This document shows, in pieces, positions 35,671 to 44,175 of a DNA stretch of 64,000 bases. Position 1 is the stretch's first letter; each line of letters begins with the position of its first letter. This stretch comes from JALCSJ01 sp036788835 (GTDB taxonomy: Bacteria; Bacillota; Negativicutes; Acidaminococcales; Acidaminococcaceae), in assembly GCA_036788835.1 (NCBI GenBank), contig DAIQMR010000001.1:122722-186721 (forward strand), in the 5' to 3' direction. The notes beneath the pieces are model-generated. The model did no database searches. It was not told the DNA's origin and was given only the letters and a program-made list of their open reading frames with translations. The position numbers were made by a program, and so were the translations under genes.

Positions 35671-37068
35671 CTACCATTGGGTAACTGCCACATAAAGCAG
35701 CATCAACAAACACATTAACCAAGTATATGGTAAAGTTTTTCTTAAAATTTCTGTAGTATCCGCTCCGGTAAAGCCACCAATCCAGGTATTATGCGAATTG
35801 GTAGGGTCCGAAGCTCCCTGAATATATCCCACTCCAAGGAAAGTTCCCATAACAACTGCCGGCGGCAAAATATGCAAAGAACTAATGAGCACGGCAATGC
35901 CTGCACCCATGCCGAACATATTCAATGGTCCCCTGTACAAGGCAGTAGGAGCCAATACCGCAAAAAAGCCAAACAAAGCCCACCTATTGGTAGGTACTAA
36001 TTTGAGCAGCAGAGGATTTAAAATCGCAGAAACAGCCGGGTTCATAACCACTGCCACTAACATACCTATCCCCATAAATAGGAAAATTACGCCCGCCACA
36101 TCTTTAATGCCTTCAATAATTGCACCGGCAAAAATATTAATCCCTTGTCCCGGCTTCGTAAGTACGATAGCATAAAGAGAAGCCAGAAAGAACCCTAATA
36201 CGGAAGCAGCCACCGGATCCACATGACCATCAGCTGCCTGGCCGAAACCCACCGCCCATTTGAAAATATAAACCGTGGCCAAAGGAATAAGCGGTGCTAA
36301 TAAGGCTGCTACCGGTACCTGTTGTTTCTTCGTCAAAAGACTGGTTTCCTTGGTTTGTCCAAGGGCTGCCAGTTTGTGATAAACAGTTGCACAAATATTC
36401 CTGGGTAACAAAATAATACCACGGCACAGTTGTAACAGGATTTGTCCTCGCCCGGGCCCTGATTCCTGTGTAGCAGTTTGCTGCACGTTTTTTAAAATAC
36501 AGAAAACTGTAACAGCCAGAGAAATACCAAAAGCCGGAAAATAATAACCTGCCGCCACCTCCCCCCCAAATACCCCAATATAGGTACCATAGCTGGCGGC
36601 ATTAGACAATAAGCCCGTTTGAATAGACAAAAGGAAAAAAGTCGAGGCCTGCAAAGGTGTCAGTCCTGCTGACATCATAATAGGCAGAGCAATAGATCCC
36701 ACCATAACCACGGCGCCTAGACCGCTCATGCCCATGAACACGAAAATCGTAGCAAAAGAAAGCACCAAAGCAATAGAACGGGGTTTATCCCCGGCCAGCT
36801 CTGCTGCCTTCTTGATAATTGTAGTGGAAATGCCTGTTTTGACTATGACCTGAGCAAACATAGCACCAAAAACTACTACCGCCATAGCCGTCCCCAGCTT
36901 CATGGCTCCGCCCAGCAAAATCGTATTAAGATACACGATTAATGGCAGTCCCGTTACTAGGGCAATCCAACCAGCCAACAGGGGCAAGGCCAGAATTGTA
37001 GGTAAAAGCTTGGTAATCATCAGTCCTGCAAAAAGGAAAAATCCCCCCAGAATCAAAAATCCCGTCAT
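35671..37068 (-). CDS. GntP/citrate-like ion-coupled permease in the nanE cluster
   Basis: 465 residues with about 12 hydrophobic helices. Landmarks are GAMKLGTAMAVVVFGAMFAQ, FMGMSGLGAVVMVGSIALPI, and GTFLGVGYIQGASDPTNSHN near the C-terminus. The repeated G/N-rich loops between helices are typical of ion-transporter (IT) superfamily carriers that move gluconate, citrate or dicarboxylates with H+ or Na+. Only the superfamily is clear; the cargo is not. It overlaps the ribosome site of the next gene and starts one base after nanE, so it is co-translated with it. Confidence 0.75.
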   Translation of the reverse strand: MTGFLILGGFFLFAGLMITKLLPTILALPLLAGWIALVTGLPLIVYLNTILLGGAMKLGTAMAVVVFGAMFAQVIVKTGISTTIIKKAAELAGDKPRSIALVLSFATIFVFMGMSGLGAVVMVGSIALPIMMSAGLTPLQASTFFLLSIQTGLLSNAASYGTYIGVFGGEVAAGYYFPAFGISLAVTVFCILKNVQQTATQESGPGRGQILLQLCRGIILLPRNICATVYHKLAALGQTKETSLLTKKQQVPVAALLAPLIPLATVYIFKWAVGFGQAADGHVDPVAASVLGFFLASLYAIVLTKPGQGINIFAGAIIEGIKDVAGVIFLFMGIGMLVAVVMNPAVSAILNPLLLKLVPTNRWALFGFFAVLAPTALYRGPLNMFGMGAGIAVLISSLHILPPAVVMGTFLGVGYIQGASDPTNSHNTWIGGFTGADTTEILRKTLPYTWLMCLLMLLYVAVTQW

Positions 37069-37069
37069 G

Positions 37070-37750
37070 TTATTTCCCTTCTTTCGTCTCTAATGCGGCA
37101 GCAAATTTGGCCGTGATTAACTGAGGCCGTGTAATGGCTGAGCCCACAATGGGTGCATAAGCACCGGCTTCCATAACCAGTTTAATATCCTCCGGGGTAT
37201 TAATTCTCCCTTCCCCGAAAACGGGAATATTTACCTCTGCTGCCAGCTCACGTATTAATTCTACATCCGGTCCTGACAATTGCCTGGAATAGGGTGTATA
37301 TCCTGACATAGTTGTAGAAAGGGCATCTGCCCCTAAAGCAGCGGCCCCTATCCCTTCTGCCGCCGTAGAAATATCTGCCAGCACCAGGCGGCCATGCCCA
37401 TGAGCCAATTTAATCAGTTCCCCAAGCTTTTCTCCTTGAGGGCGCCTCCTGTTGGTCATATCCAAAGCTATCATCGCACAGGTAGTGCTTAGCAGTTCTT
37501 CTACTTCCCGATGGGTAGCCGTAATGTAAATAGGCGAATCCGTATAAATACGTTTTACTAAACCAATAATGGGCAGCCCTACAACACTGGCGATTTCTTC
37601 TATATCTTCCATGCCCTGGGCCCTGATAGCCGCTGCGCCGCCTTCCTTGGCAGCCCGGGCCATCCTCCCCATGATAAAGGGACTATGCAGTGGTTCCTCT
37701 GGTAAGGCTTGACAGGAAACAATCAATTTTCCTTTCACTTCATTCAGCAT
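37070..37750 (-). CDS. nanE: N-acylglucosamine/N-acetylmannosamine-6-phosphate 2-epimerase
   Basis: About 226 residues, a TIM-barrel epimerase converting ManNAc-6-P to GlcNAc-6-P. Family motifs are LIVSCQALPEEPLHSPFIMG, AIRAQGMEDI, ITATHREVEELL, LVLADISTAAEG, ALGADALSTTMSGYT and VFGEGRINTPEDIKLVMEAG. The sialic-acid lyase NanA and the enzymes NagA and NagB are not in the window. I take the ATG at 37750; a GTG three codons upstream is the alternative. The gene starts 18 bases after a permease gene of the exporter set, in the same direction. Confidence 0.9.
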   Translation of the reverse strand: MLNEVKGKLIVSCQALPEEPLHSPFIMGRMARAAKEGGAAAIRAQGMEDIEEIASVVGLPIIGLVKRIYTDSPIYITATHREVEELLSTTCAMIALDMTNRRRPQGEKLGELIKLAHGHGRLVLADISTAAEGIGAAALGADALSTTMSGYTPYSRQLSGPDVELIRELAAEVNIPVFGEGRINTPEDIKLVMEAGAYAPIVGSAITRPQLITAKFAAALETKEGK

Positions 37751-37767
37751 ATTTTCCACTTCCCTTT

Positions 37768-38877
37768 TTATTCCATCTTTCTTCTAAACATGACCCCGGC
37801 CATAGTAAGGGTTATCACCGCAATCAAGGCCATTGGCCACACATTGGCATAGACCGTAGCCGCAGACATCTGTTTCAGGAATAGTCCTTTGGCAATAACC
37901 ACATAGTATTGCATGGGATTAAAATAATCAATTACCTGAAAAATATAAGGCATATCCTCAACGGGAGAAATAAAACCGCTTAACAGAATAGCCGGCATTT
38001 CATAGGCAAAAACCCCCAGAAGAGACTGTTGCTGAGTCCGGCATAGGGAGGAAATAAACAAACCAATCCCTGACAAAGACAATAATGCCACAGCCACAGC
38101 CACTCCCAAAAGTCCCAGTGAACCACGGAAGGGCAAGCCAAAGACCTCGGCCATTAGAATAAGCATAAAAAGAGACATGGTCAAGGAAATTAAAAAAGGC
38201 GGCAAGGTTTTCCCAATCAATATTTCTATGGGCTGCAAAGGACTGACGGTTAATTGCTCAAAAGTGCCGATTTCTTTTTCCCGGGAAATACTCATCGAGG
38301 TAAGCAATAGGCAGGATAAAGTAGACAGCACCGTAAAAACAGTGGCAAGAATAGTCCATTGGTAGTCTAAATTAGGGTTGAACCAATTGCGAACCGCAAT
38401 ATTAACGGGTAAGGACGTTCCTGTCAGCCTCTCAATATAGCCATTCATAATTAGGGCAGAATAACCGGCGATAATGGCAGAGGTATTTACCTGACGTCCA
38501 TCCAGAATTAAATGCACATCAGACTGAGAACCACGGCGGATATTCCTGCTGAAATCTTCATTGATAATAAGGGCACAGTCTATATCTTGGTCTGCCATAG
38601 CCTCTTCCAAAGTTGGCATATCTGTATAATAAAAAATATCACGATACCAGCGGGAGTGTTGGAAACTCGCTATCAGCTCCCTTGATTCCACAGTCTGGCT
38701 CTTGTCCCATACTCCCATCTGAATGTTTTTGACTTCCATGGTAACGGCATAGCCGAACATGAACAACATAATAAGCGGTGGGAGCAGAATAACCACTTTA
38801 CTCTGTGTGTTATTGAAAGTCAAAATAAACTCTTTTTTTAGCAAAGCCATTATGCGATCTAACATAGACAACACCAT
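37768..38877 (-). CDS. ybhR: ABC-2 type permease (YbhR-like), exporter subunit 2
   Basis: 369 residues. One N-terminal TM, then a large extracytoplasmic loop (about residues 45-170) and five C-terminal TM helices. SMSISREKEIGTFEQLTVSP and QPIEILIGKTLPPFL form the ATPase-contact region and are typical of ABC-2 permeases of the YbhR/YhhJ group. With the neighbouring permease it forms the membrane part of a drug-type exporter. The start could also be at a later Met (38865). Confidence 0.88.
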   Translation of the reverse strand: MVLSMLDRIMALLKKEFILTFNNTQSKVVILLPPLIMLFMFGYAVTMEVKNIQMGVWDKSQTVESRELIASFQHSRWYRDIFYYTDMPTLEEAMADQDIDCALIINEDFSRNIRRGSQSDVHLILDGRQVNTSAIIAGYSALIMNGYIERLTGTSLPVNIAVRNWFNPNLDYQWTILATVFTVLSTLSCLLLTSMSISREKEIGTFEQLTVSPLQPIEILIGKTLPPFLISLTMSLFMLILMAEVFGLPFRGSLGLLGVAVAVALLSLSGIGLFISSLCRTQQQSLLGVFAYEMPAILLSGFISPVEDMPYIFQVIDYFNPMQYYVVIAKGLFLKQMSAATVYANVWPMALIAVITLTMAGVMFRRKME

Positions 38878-38892
38878 TTTCTTTGATAGACA

Positions 38893-39993
38893 TTAAGACA
38901 AACGCTTAGGCGTACAAAAGTAAACTAAAATAAATAATAAAGCTGAAAGCAACAATAGGAAACAAGAATTATCTATAACCAAATCTTTGGCCGTACCTAC
39001 CAAAAATTCATTCTGCAAAAGCAAAACCAAATAACTGGCAGGAATCATCCTGGTTAAATCCTGAAAAAGAGGCGGCATGGATTGAATGGGGAACATTAAG
39101 CCACAAAGCAGCAAGGATGGCAAAAAGCCCAGGTTAAAGGCAACCTGCCCTGCCAGCAGCTGGCTTTTCAGCTTTGTGGAAATGAAGAGTCCCACTCCCA
39201 GACAAGTTAGAAGGAAAAATGAGCCGAAAACAAAGAGATTAAAGAAACTGCCCCGAAAAGGGATTTTGAAAAAGACAATACAAACGAGTACGTTGGCAAA
39301 CAAGGACAGCATCCCAAGCACATAATAGGGAATGTATTTCCCCAAGACCAGATTCAGGCGGCTGACCCCGGCCGACAGCAGGGTTTCCATGGTACCTCTT
39401 TCCCATTCCCTGGCCACTACTAATCCGGTAAGCAAAATCCCTATCAAAGTCATGGTAATAGCCAACGAACCCGGCAAAATGCTGTGATGGCTGTTTATTT
39501 CCTGATTATACCAATAAGAAATTTCCATACTAACAGGCAGGGCTGTTGCACTTTTACCGCTCCAATTCAAATACCAGGCGCTTACAATATTGTAGACATA
39601 GTTATAAACATAGTTTGCCGTATTGCTTTCCGACCCATCGGTAATCAATTGAATGGAACTGACCTGCCCCTGTCTAAGTTTACGCTCAAAATCCTGGGGT
39701 ATTATGACTAACCCATGAAGTTTGGAATCTCTCAGTGCCAGATAGGCAGGTTTTCTTTCCCTATAGGTAACAACCTTTACATACTTGCTTTTATTAAACC
39801 CACCCACCAGCAGCTCTACCGCCGGCGTATCTGTCTCTTGGATAATCCCCAGTTTAACTTTGGTCGTATCCATATTAATCCCGTACATATAAATAAACAG
39901 CAGGGCAAAGGGCAGAATAAAAGCGATAATAATGCTGCTGGAGTCACGTATTATTTGATAAAACTCTTTTTTAATTAAGGACCAGAGTATCAT
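38893..39993 (-). CDS. ybhS: ABC-2 type permease (YbhS-like), exporter subunit 1
   Basis: 366 residues with the same plan as its neighbour: TM1, extracytoplasmic domain to about residue 170, then six C-terminal helices. VVAREWERGTMETLLSAGVS and LNLVLGKYIPYY are the coupling motifs. GAGGAC precedes the ATG. It is related to the following permease and probably forms a heterodimer with it. Confidence 0.88.
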   Translation of the reverse strand: MILWSLIKKEFYQIIRDSSSIIIAFILPFALLFIYMYGINMDTTKVKLGIIQETDTPAVELLVGGFNKSKYVKVVTYRERKPAYLALRDSKLHGLVIIPQDFERKLRQGQVSSIQLITDGSESNTANYVYNYVYNIVSAWYLNWSGKSATALPVSMEISYWYNQEINSHHSILPGSLAITMTLIGILLTGLVVAREWERGTMETLLSAGVSRLNLVLGKYIPYYVLGMLSLFANVLVCIVFFKIPFRGSFFNLFVFGSFFLLTCLGVGLFISTKLKSQLLAGQVAFNLGFLPSLLLCGLMFPIQSMPPLFQDLTRMIPASYLVLLLQNEFLVGTAKDLVIDNSCFLLLLSALLFILVYFCTPKRLS

Positions 39994-40022
39994 GTTGTCC
40001 TCTTCTTTCTTTCAGGAACTTA

Positions 40023-41570
40023 TTATTTTGTTGTCTCCGCTTCAAGCTTGGCATCCGTGGCCTCAATCAGACCAATGAAAGCCTCCTCCATACTATCCGT
40101 ATGCATAGAAGCCTTTAACTCATCGGGTGTGCCAAGGGCCACAGATTCTCCCCGGTAAAAAAGACTGATTCTGTCACACCATTCGGCCTCATCCATAAAA
40201 TGCGTAGTAATTAGCACGGTGACACCTTCTCCCGCCAGAGTTCTGATTTGCTGCCAAAAAAGATTTCTGGAAACCGGATCAACCCCTGAAGTTGGTTCAT
40301 CCAAAAATAAAACTGCCGGCTGATGTAGAATCGCCGCCGCAAAAGATAAACACTGCTTATAGCCCAGAGGCAGCATTTCAGTCTTGGTTTTTTCATAAAC
40401 CCGCAAACCGAATTGGTCCAAAACATCGGACAAACGCTTTTCCTTCAGTTCCCCTTCCAAGCCATAAATAGCCGCATAAAACTCCAGATTCTGCCGGACT
40501 GTTAAATCAGCATACAAAGAAAACTTCTGAGCCATGTAGCCAAGATAAGAACGGGCTCTTACCGGTTCCCTGATAATATCTGCTCCCATGATTCTAGCCG
40601 TGCCGGCGGTAGGTTTCGCCAGACCGCACATCATTTTAAAAGAAGTGGATTTCCCTGCCCCGTTAGGGCCTAGAAGGCCAAAAATCTCTCCTTTTTTAAT
40701 ATGAAAAGTATTATCTTTCACCGCATAGAAGGTCCCATATTTTTTAACCAGGTCAAGAGCTTCCACCGGATACTCTACCTTGGGTAAATCTTCCCTGATA
40801 CTGTATTGAAGGGTATTTTTCTTGTATCCGCCCATTAATTCAATGATTTTTTCTCCAAAGGAAGCCAGGTCCTTCCCCAACTTATAAGGACTGCCCTGAA
40901 ATATTTCCTCCCCTTTATTTAAAAAAATCACTTCGTCAAAATTAAAAGCCTCGTCCAAGTAAGCTGTTGACCAAAGAACGGTTGTACCACTCGTAGCAGC
41001 TCCCCGTACCAGCTTGAACAATTCACGCCGGGAAAGGGGGTCCACCCCTACAGATGGTTCATCCAAAATCAAAAGCTCCGGCGAACCTAATAGGGCGCAG
41101 GCCAAACCCAGCTTTTGCTTCATGCCGCCGCTTAATTTACCTGCCAGCCTCTTTCTGAACTGATTCATGTCCACCATGCTTAAATATTTAGTAAAGAGAG
41201 CCTCCCAGTCAGCTCTGGGCAATTCCTTAATCCCGGCAAAAAGCTCAAGATTTTCCTGGATCGTTAAGTCTTCATAAAGGCCGAATTTCTGGGGCATATA
41301 AGCCAGCTGTTTAGTCAGTTTATCCCGCTGGGTAGTGGTGTCCAAACCCAAAGTGACTATATCCCCTTCACTTGGTATCATGAGCCCGGCAATCAAACGC
41401 AAAAGGGTGGTTTTCCCGGCGCTGTCTGCACCAATCAGTCCATATATTTTGCCTTTGGGCAGGGAAATGTTAATATCGGTGAGAACTTGGGCAGAGCCAA
41501 ACCGATGATTAAGATTTTTGATTTCTATGGCATATTTATTTACTGTGCCTGCTTGTTTTTCTTCTGTCAT
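40023..41570 (-). CDS. ybhF: ABC ATPase with two nucleotide-binding domains (YbhF-like)
   Basis: 515 residues with two NBDs. NBD1 (about 10-240): Walker A GADSAGKTT, signature LSGGMKQK, Walker B LLILDEPSVGVDP. NBD2 (about 270-495): Walker A GPNGAGKST, an unusual signature LPLGYKQ, Walker B VLFLDEPTSGVDP, then TTHFMDEAEWCDRIS. This double ATPase plan matches YbhF, which works with YbhG, YbhS and YbhR as an exporter of cationic drugs in E. coli. The asymmetric second signature is usual in this type. It lies 2 bases after the HlyD gene. Confidence 0.92.
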   Translation of the reverse strand: MTEEKQAGTVNKYAIEIKNLNHRFGSAQVLTDINISLPKGKIYGLIGADSAGKTTLLRLIAGLMIPSEGDIVTLGLDTTTQRDKLTKQLAYMPQKFGLYEDLTIQENLELFAGIKELPRADWEALFTKYLSMVDMNQFRKRLAGKLSGGMKQKLGLACALLGSPELLILDEPSVGVDPLSRRELFKLVRGAATSGTTVLWSTAYLDEAFNFDEVIFLNKGEEIFQGSPYKLGKDLASFGEKIIELMGGYKKNTLQYSIREDLPKVEYPVEALDLVKKYGTFYAVKDNTFHIKKGEIFGLLGPNGAGKSTSFKMMCGLAKPTAGTARIMGADIIREPVRARSYLGYMAQKFSLYADLTVRQNLEFYAAIYGLEGELKEKRLSDVLDQFGLRVYEKTKTEMLPLGYKQCLSFAAAILHQPAVLFLDEPTSGVDPVSRNLFWQQIRTLAGEGVTVLITTHFMDEAEWCDRISLFYRGESVALGTPDELKASMHTDSMEEAFIGLIEATDAKLEAETTK

Positions 41571-41572
41571 AA

Positions 41573-42424
41573 TTACCTAGCCTGTTTTAAATCGATTTTT
41601 ACCGTTACCGGCATACCTTGCCTTATAAAGGGATCATTGGAATCCACATAGACTCTGATACGATAAACCAAATCTGTGCGCAGGTTTTCTGTCTGAACAG
41701 TTTTGGGAGTAAACTCCGCCGTAGGAGAAATATAGCCAATATGCCCGGGAAATGTTTTCTTTTTCCCTGTAGCGGCCTCCACCGCATCCGTCTCCACAAC
41801 GGCCTTGGTTCCGTAGGCAATGTCGCCCAAATGAGGCTCATCCACGTAGGCTCTCACCCAGACAGGTTCTGTCAAGGCCAAGGTATAGACTATGCTCCCT
41901 GCAGAAACAATAGAGCCTTCTTCTTTGGACCTGACCGTAAGAATCCCGTCACTGGGCGCCAAAAGCCTGGTATCATCCAAAGAATCCGTAGCCATAACCT
42001 GTACCTGTTTTGCCGCTTCCAATTGAGCTGCGGCATTTTCCCTAAGTTTCCGGTAGGTTTCCAGCTGCTCTTTGGCAATAGCTCCCTGGGCATACAGCGC
42101 ACTGCGTCGTTCATAATTAGCATCGGCATTATCTTTAGTTGCCTGCAAATTGGCAATATCCGCCTCTGATCTTCTTTGCTCGGCTACATAAGATTTAGTA
42201 TCCAAGGTAGCCAAAAGCTGGCCCTTCTTAACATGGTCTCCTTCTTTAAAGTACAGCTTGTTAATGCGCCCCGCTACTTTAAAGCCCAAATCAGCCTGAC
42301 GTATTTCCACATTACCGTAAAGGGTCAAAGAAGTTGCCGCCGGTTTACGAGTGTCTTTATAATAAAAATAGCCTCCTGCTAACGCTCCCACAATAACTAT
42401 GCCTGCTATAATCCTTTTTATCAT
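41573..42424 (-). CDS. ybhG: HlyD/YbhG-type membrane fusion protein
   Basis: 283 residues. TM helix at 4-24 (ITIVGALAGGYFYYK region), then YGNVEIRQADLGFKVAGRIN and KEGDHVKKGQLLATLDTKSY (the biotinyl-lipoyl half), a coiled coil (RRSEADIANLQATKDNADAN to about residue 130), LLAPSDGILTVRSKEEGSIV, and a beta-barrel to the end. It links the inner-membrane ABC permeases to the cell surface in the YbhGFSR scheme and starts the nine-gene array. The upstream region carries an orphan transposon end. Confidence 0.9.
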   Translation of the reverse strand: MIKRIIAGIVIVGALAGGYFYYKDTRKPAATSLTLYGNVEIRQADLGFKVAGRINKLYFKEGDHVKKGQLLATLDTKSYVAEQRRSEADIANLQATKDNADANYERRSALYAQGAIAKEQLETYRKLRENAAAQLEAAKQVQVMATDSLDDTRLLAPSDGILTVRSKEEGSIVSAGSIVYTLALTEPVWVRAYVDEPHLGDIAYGTKAVVETDAVEAATGKKKTFPGHIGYISPTAEFTPKTVQTENLRTDLVYRIRVYVDSNDPFIRQGMPVTVKIDLKQAR

Positions 42425-42479
42425 ATTAAAGACCCCTTTGTTTTTAATTCTTTAATTATTTATTATATTGTGCGTTTTT

Positions 42480-42602
42480 GAACCTCCCATGACTAAAGTC
42501 GTGGGATTCTTGCTTCGCTGACGACTGCGCATAGCACAAGCTCATGCGTCTGACACCGTCTCCACAAGCGTTACTTCCCGTAGTTCCTACGGTAGTTTAA
42601 TC
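42480..42602 (-). mobile_element. Orphan IS200/IS605-type right end resembling an omega RNA scaffold
   Basis: On the minus strand the sequence has CCGTAG-GAA-CTACGG, then AACGCTTGTGGAGACGGTG, a TGCTATGCGCAGTCGTCAGC stretch, GAATCCCACGACTTTAGTCA and GGGAGGTTCAA as the terminal hairpin. This order (small stem-loops, then CCCACG/CATGGGA hairpin and GGTTCAA end) is that of TnpB-associated omega RNAs that overlap the transposon right end. No tnpB or tnpA is present nearby, so it is a remnant or a minimal element. It reads toward the start of the HlyD gene. Confidence 0.75.
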
Positions 42603-42738
42603 TTTTATAAACGCAAAAATGTTCTGTTTGCTTAAAGTTTAGCACAAATCATATTTTTCGTCTATGATTAAGCCTTTATTAAAATCTTGACAAAACAGGG
42701 CTCTCTCCCCTTGTCCCTCCTCTCCTTTTCCTCCCACA
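42603..42738. other. Gene-free spacer upstream of the orphan transposon end
   Basis: AT-rich with no ORF on either strand. It contains one TTGACA (plus-strand 42689-42694) without a good -10 partner in view. I see nothing else. Confidence 0.35.
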
Positions 42739-42740
42739 AA

Positions 42741-42776
42741 AAAACACTGCTGCTCTGTAAAGAGTAGCAGTGTTTT
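42741..42776 (-). terminator. Terminator after the FliB-like gene
   Basis: AAAACACTGCTGCTCT pairs with AGAGTAGCAGTGTTTT (one mismatch) around GTAA, six bases beyond the stop codon. The AT ends give T-runs on the minus strand. Confidence 0.9.
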
Positions 42777-42781
42777 CTCAA

Positions 42782-43669
42782 TTATAATTCCTTACGTAAA
42801 AGTAAATCTACGTTTTCTGTATCATATTCAATTTGTTCCGACCAACGGTGCAAAGCTTCCGGAAGGTTCCCGGTCACCAGACTGTCCAGCCAGACAAACT
42901 CTGTGTTTAGCTGAGCAAAGGCCAGTACCGCCGCCGTGGAAGTATTCACAATCTGTTCCAGCTGGCGATAAAGAATATATTGGTAAATCTTATCGAAAAG
43001 GCCCTTGGAAATATGGGGAGCAGCGGCCACCATTTTTTCGTATATAGTATCTGCCTGCTCCTGCAAATCCTCCATATGCTTTGTCCATTCATCGTCAATC
43101 GGCTCTGTCTTAGCCAACGCCTTCAAGACAAACTCTACATACTCTTTTTTCAGGTTAGGATGAAAGGCCAATTCTTTGGCCGGCAAGGTTACTGCTATTT
43201 TAGCCAGTACTTCCTGAAAATTAAAAAGCTTATTTTCATCCTCGTCAAAACAAAATTGCAGCGGCTTTTCATCTGCCAATAGCAGTTCGCAGGTCCTTTC
43301 ACAGCAAAGACCCATACCCCCTAATTCAAAATCCCATTGAGACCCTGAAAGGAGCTCATAGAACCGCGGATGGAGAGCACAGATATCGCACAAATTATCC
43401 GGTCCCAGTTCCATGGCCAAGCGGCACAACCCGTCAGGCCGCAAAAGAGGACAGCTTCCTGCTTCGTTGGACCGAATATGATACCCTTCATTATCTTGCA
43501 CAATACTCTCTTTCAAGGCTTTGCCCAAAGACCCGGTCATTTGAAAATATCTTTCTGCGGAATCCGGGTCCACATCGATTTCCCAGCTTTCCCGGCAGCA
43601 ATTGTGCTGACAGGCACCGGCTTTGCAGGAAAACTCCATATAAAGTTTCGGAACTATCATTTCCATCAT
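42782..43669 (-). CDS. fliB: FliB-like lysine N-methylase (Cys-rich)
   Basis: 295 residues. The N-terminal part carries the family's Cys pattern: KAGACQHNCCRESWEIDVDP, then SCPLLRPDGLCRLAMELGPD with NLCDICALHPRF and GLCCERTCELLL, about 10-12 Cys in the first 130 residues, which could hold an iron-sulfur or zinc cluster. Proteins with this pattern are annotated as flagellin lysine-N-methylase FliB. No flagellin is in the window, so the target protein is unknown. It follows the guanine deaminase gene in the same direction, 24 bases away, and ends at a terminator. Confidence 0.8.
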   Translation of the reverse strand: MMEMIVPKLYMEFSCKAGACQHNCCRESWEIDVDPDSAERYFQMTGSLGKALKESIVQDNEGYHIRSNEAGSCPLLRPDGLCRLAMELGPDNLCDICALHPRFYELLSGSQWDFELGGMGLCCERTCELLLADEKPLQFCFDEDENKLFNFQEVLAKIAVTLPAKELAFHPNLKKEYVEFVLKALAKTEPIDDEWTKHMEDLQEQADTIYEKMVAAAPHISKGLFDKIYQYILYRQLEQIVNTSTAAVLAFAQLNTEFVWLDSLVTGNLPEALHRWSEQIEYDTENVDLLLRKEL

Positions 43670-43692
43670 ATAATCCTTACCTCAACACTTTT

Positions 43693-44154
43693 TTAATAAA
43701 TAGTCATGTTTTTATCTTTGTATTCTTTGAAAACCTTTTGAGCTTCTTCTCTATCCTGCTCTCCCAAATGCAGCACTTTGGCATCCTTACAGCCGCCTTC
43801 TATAAACCTATAGATAAAGTCATCCCTAAAGCCAATGGCTTCTGCATCTTTAGCAGTGTTGCCATAGTAGACGGTTTTAATATTAGCCCAGATAATAGCC
43901 CCTAAACACATAGGGCAAGGATAGGCAGAAGTATAAAGTTCGCAGCCGGTTAAATCATAGGTGCCCAGATTACGGCAGGCATCTCTGATAGCCTGCATTT
44001 CTCCGTGGCAGGTGGGGTCATTGTTTTTGATTACTTCGTTATGTCCCCGTCCAACAATTTTCTTATCCTTAACTATTACCGTGCCAAAGGGTCCCCCGTC
44101 TCCGGTGGCAAGATTTTTTGCTGATTCTTTTATCGCTTCACACATGAAACACAT
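43693..44154 (-). CDS. guaD: Guanine deaminase (cytidine-deaminase fold)
   Basis: 153 residues. Zn site: His and Glu in DPTCHGEMQAIRDAC and Cys pair in AYPCPMCLGAIIW. Together with GGPFGTVIVKD and the tail EAIGFRDDFIYRFIEGG, this matches the short GuaD of Bacillus, which turns guanine into xanthine plus ammonia. It sits downstream of a purine permease gene (about 20 bases apart), so it would work on imported guanine. I take the ATG at 44154 (AAGGAGG seven bases before); an in-frame TTG lies six bases upstream. Confidence 0.9.
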   Translation of the reverse strand: MCFMCEAIKESAKNLATGDGGPFGTVIVKDKKIVGRGHNEVIKNNDPTCHGEMQAIRDACRNLGTYDLTGCELYTSAYPCPMCLGAIIWANIKTVYYGNTAKDAEAIGFRDDFIYRFIEGGCKDAKVLHLGEQDREEAQKVFKEYKDKNMTIY

Positions 44155-44175
44155 TTGCAAGCCTCCTTCTGTCTT

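Noticed and set aside
30828..37750. A complete sialic acid catabolic operon
   Set aside because: Only nanE and a ROK kinase fit. The lyase, deacetylase and deaminase are missing, and the other genes do not belong to that pathway.
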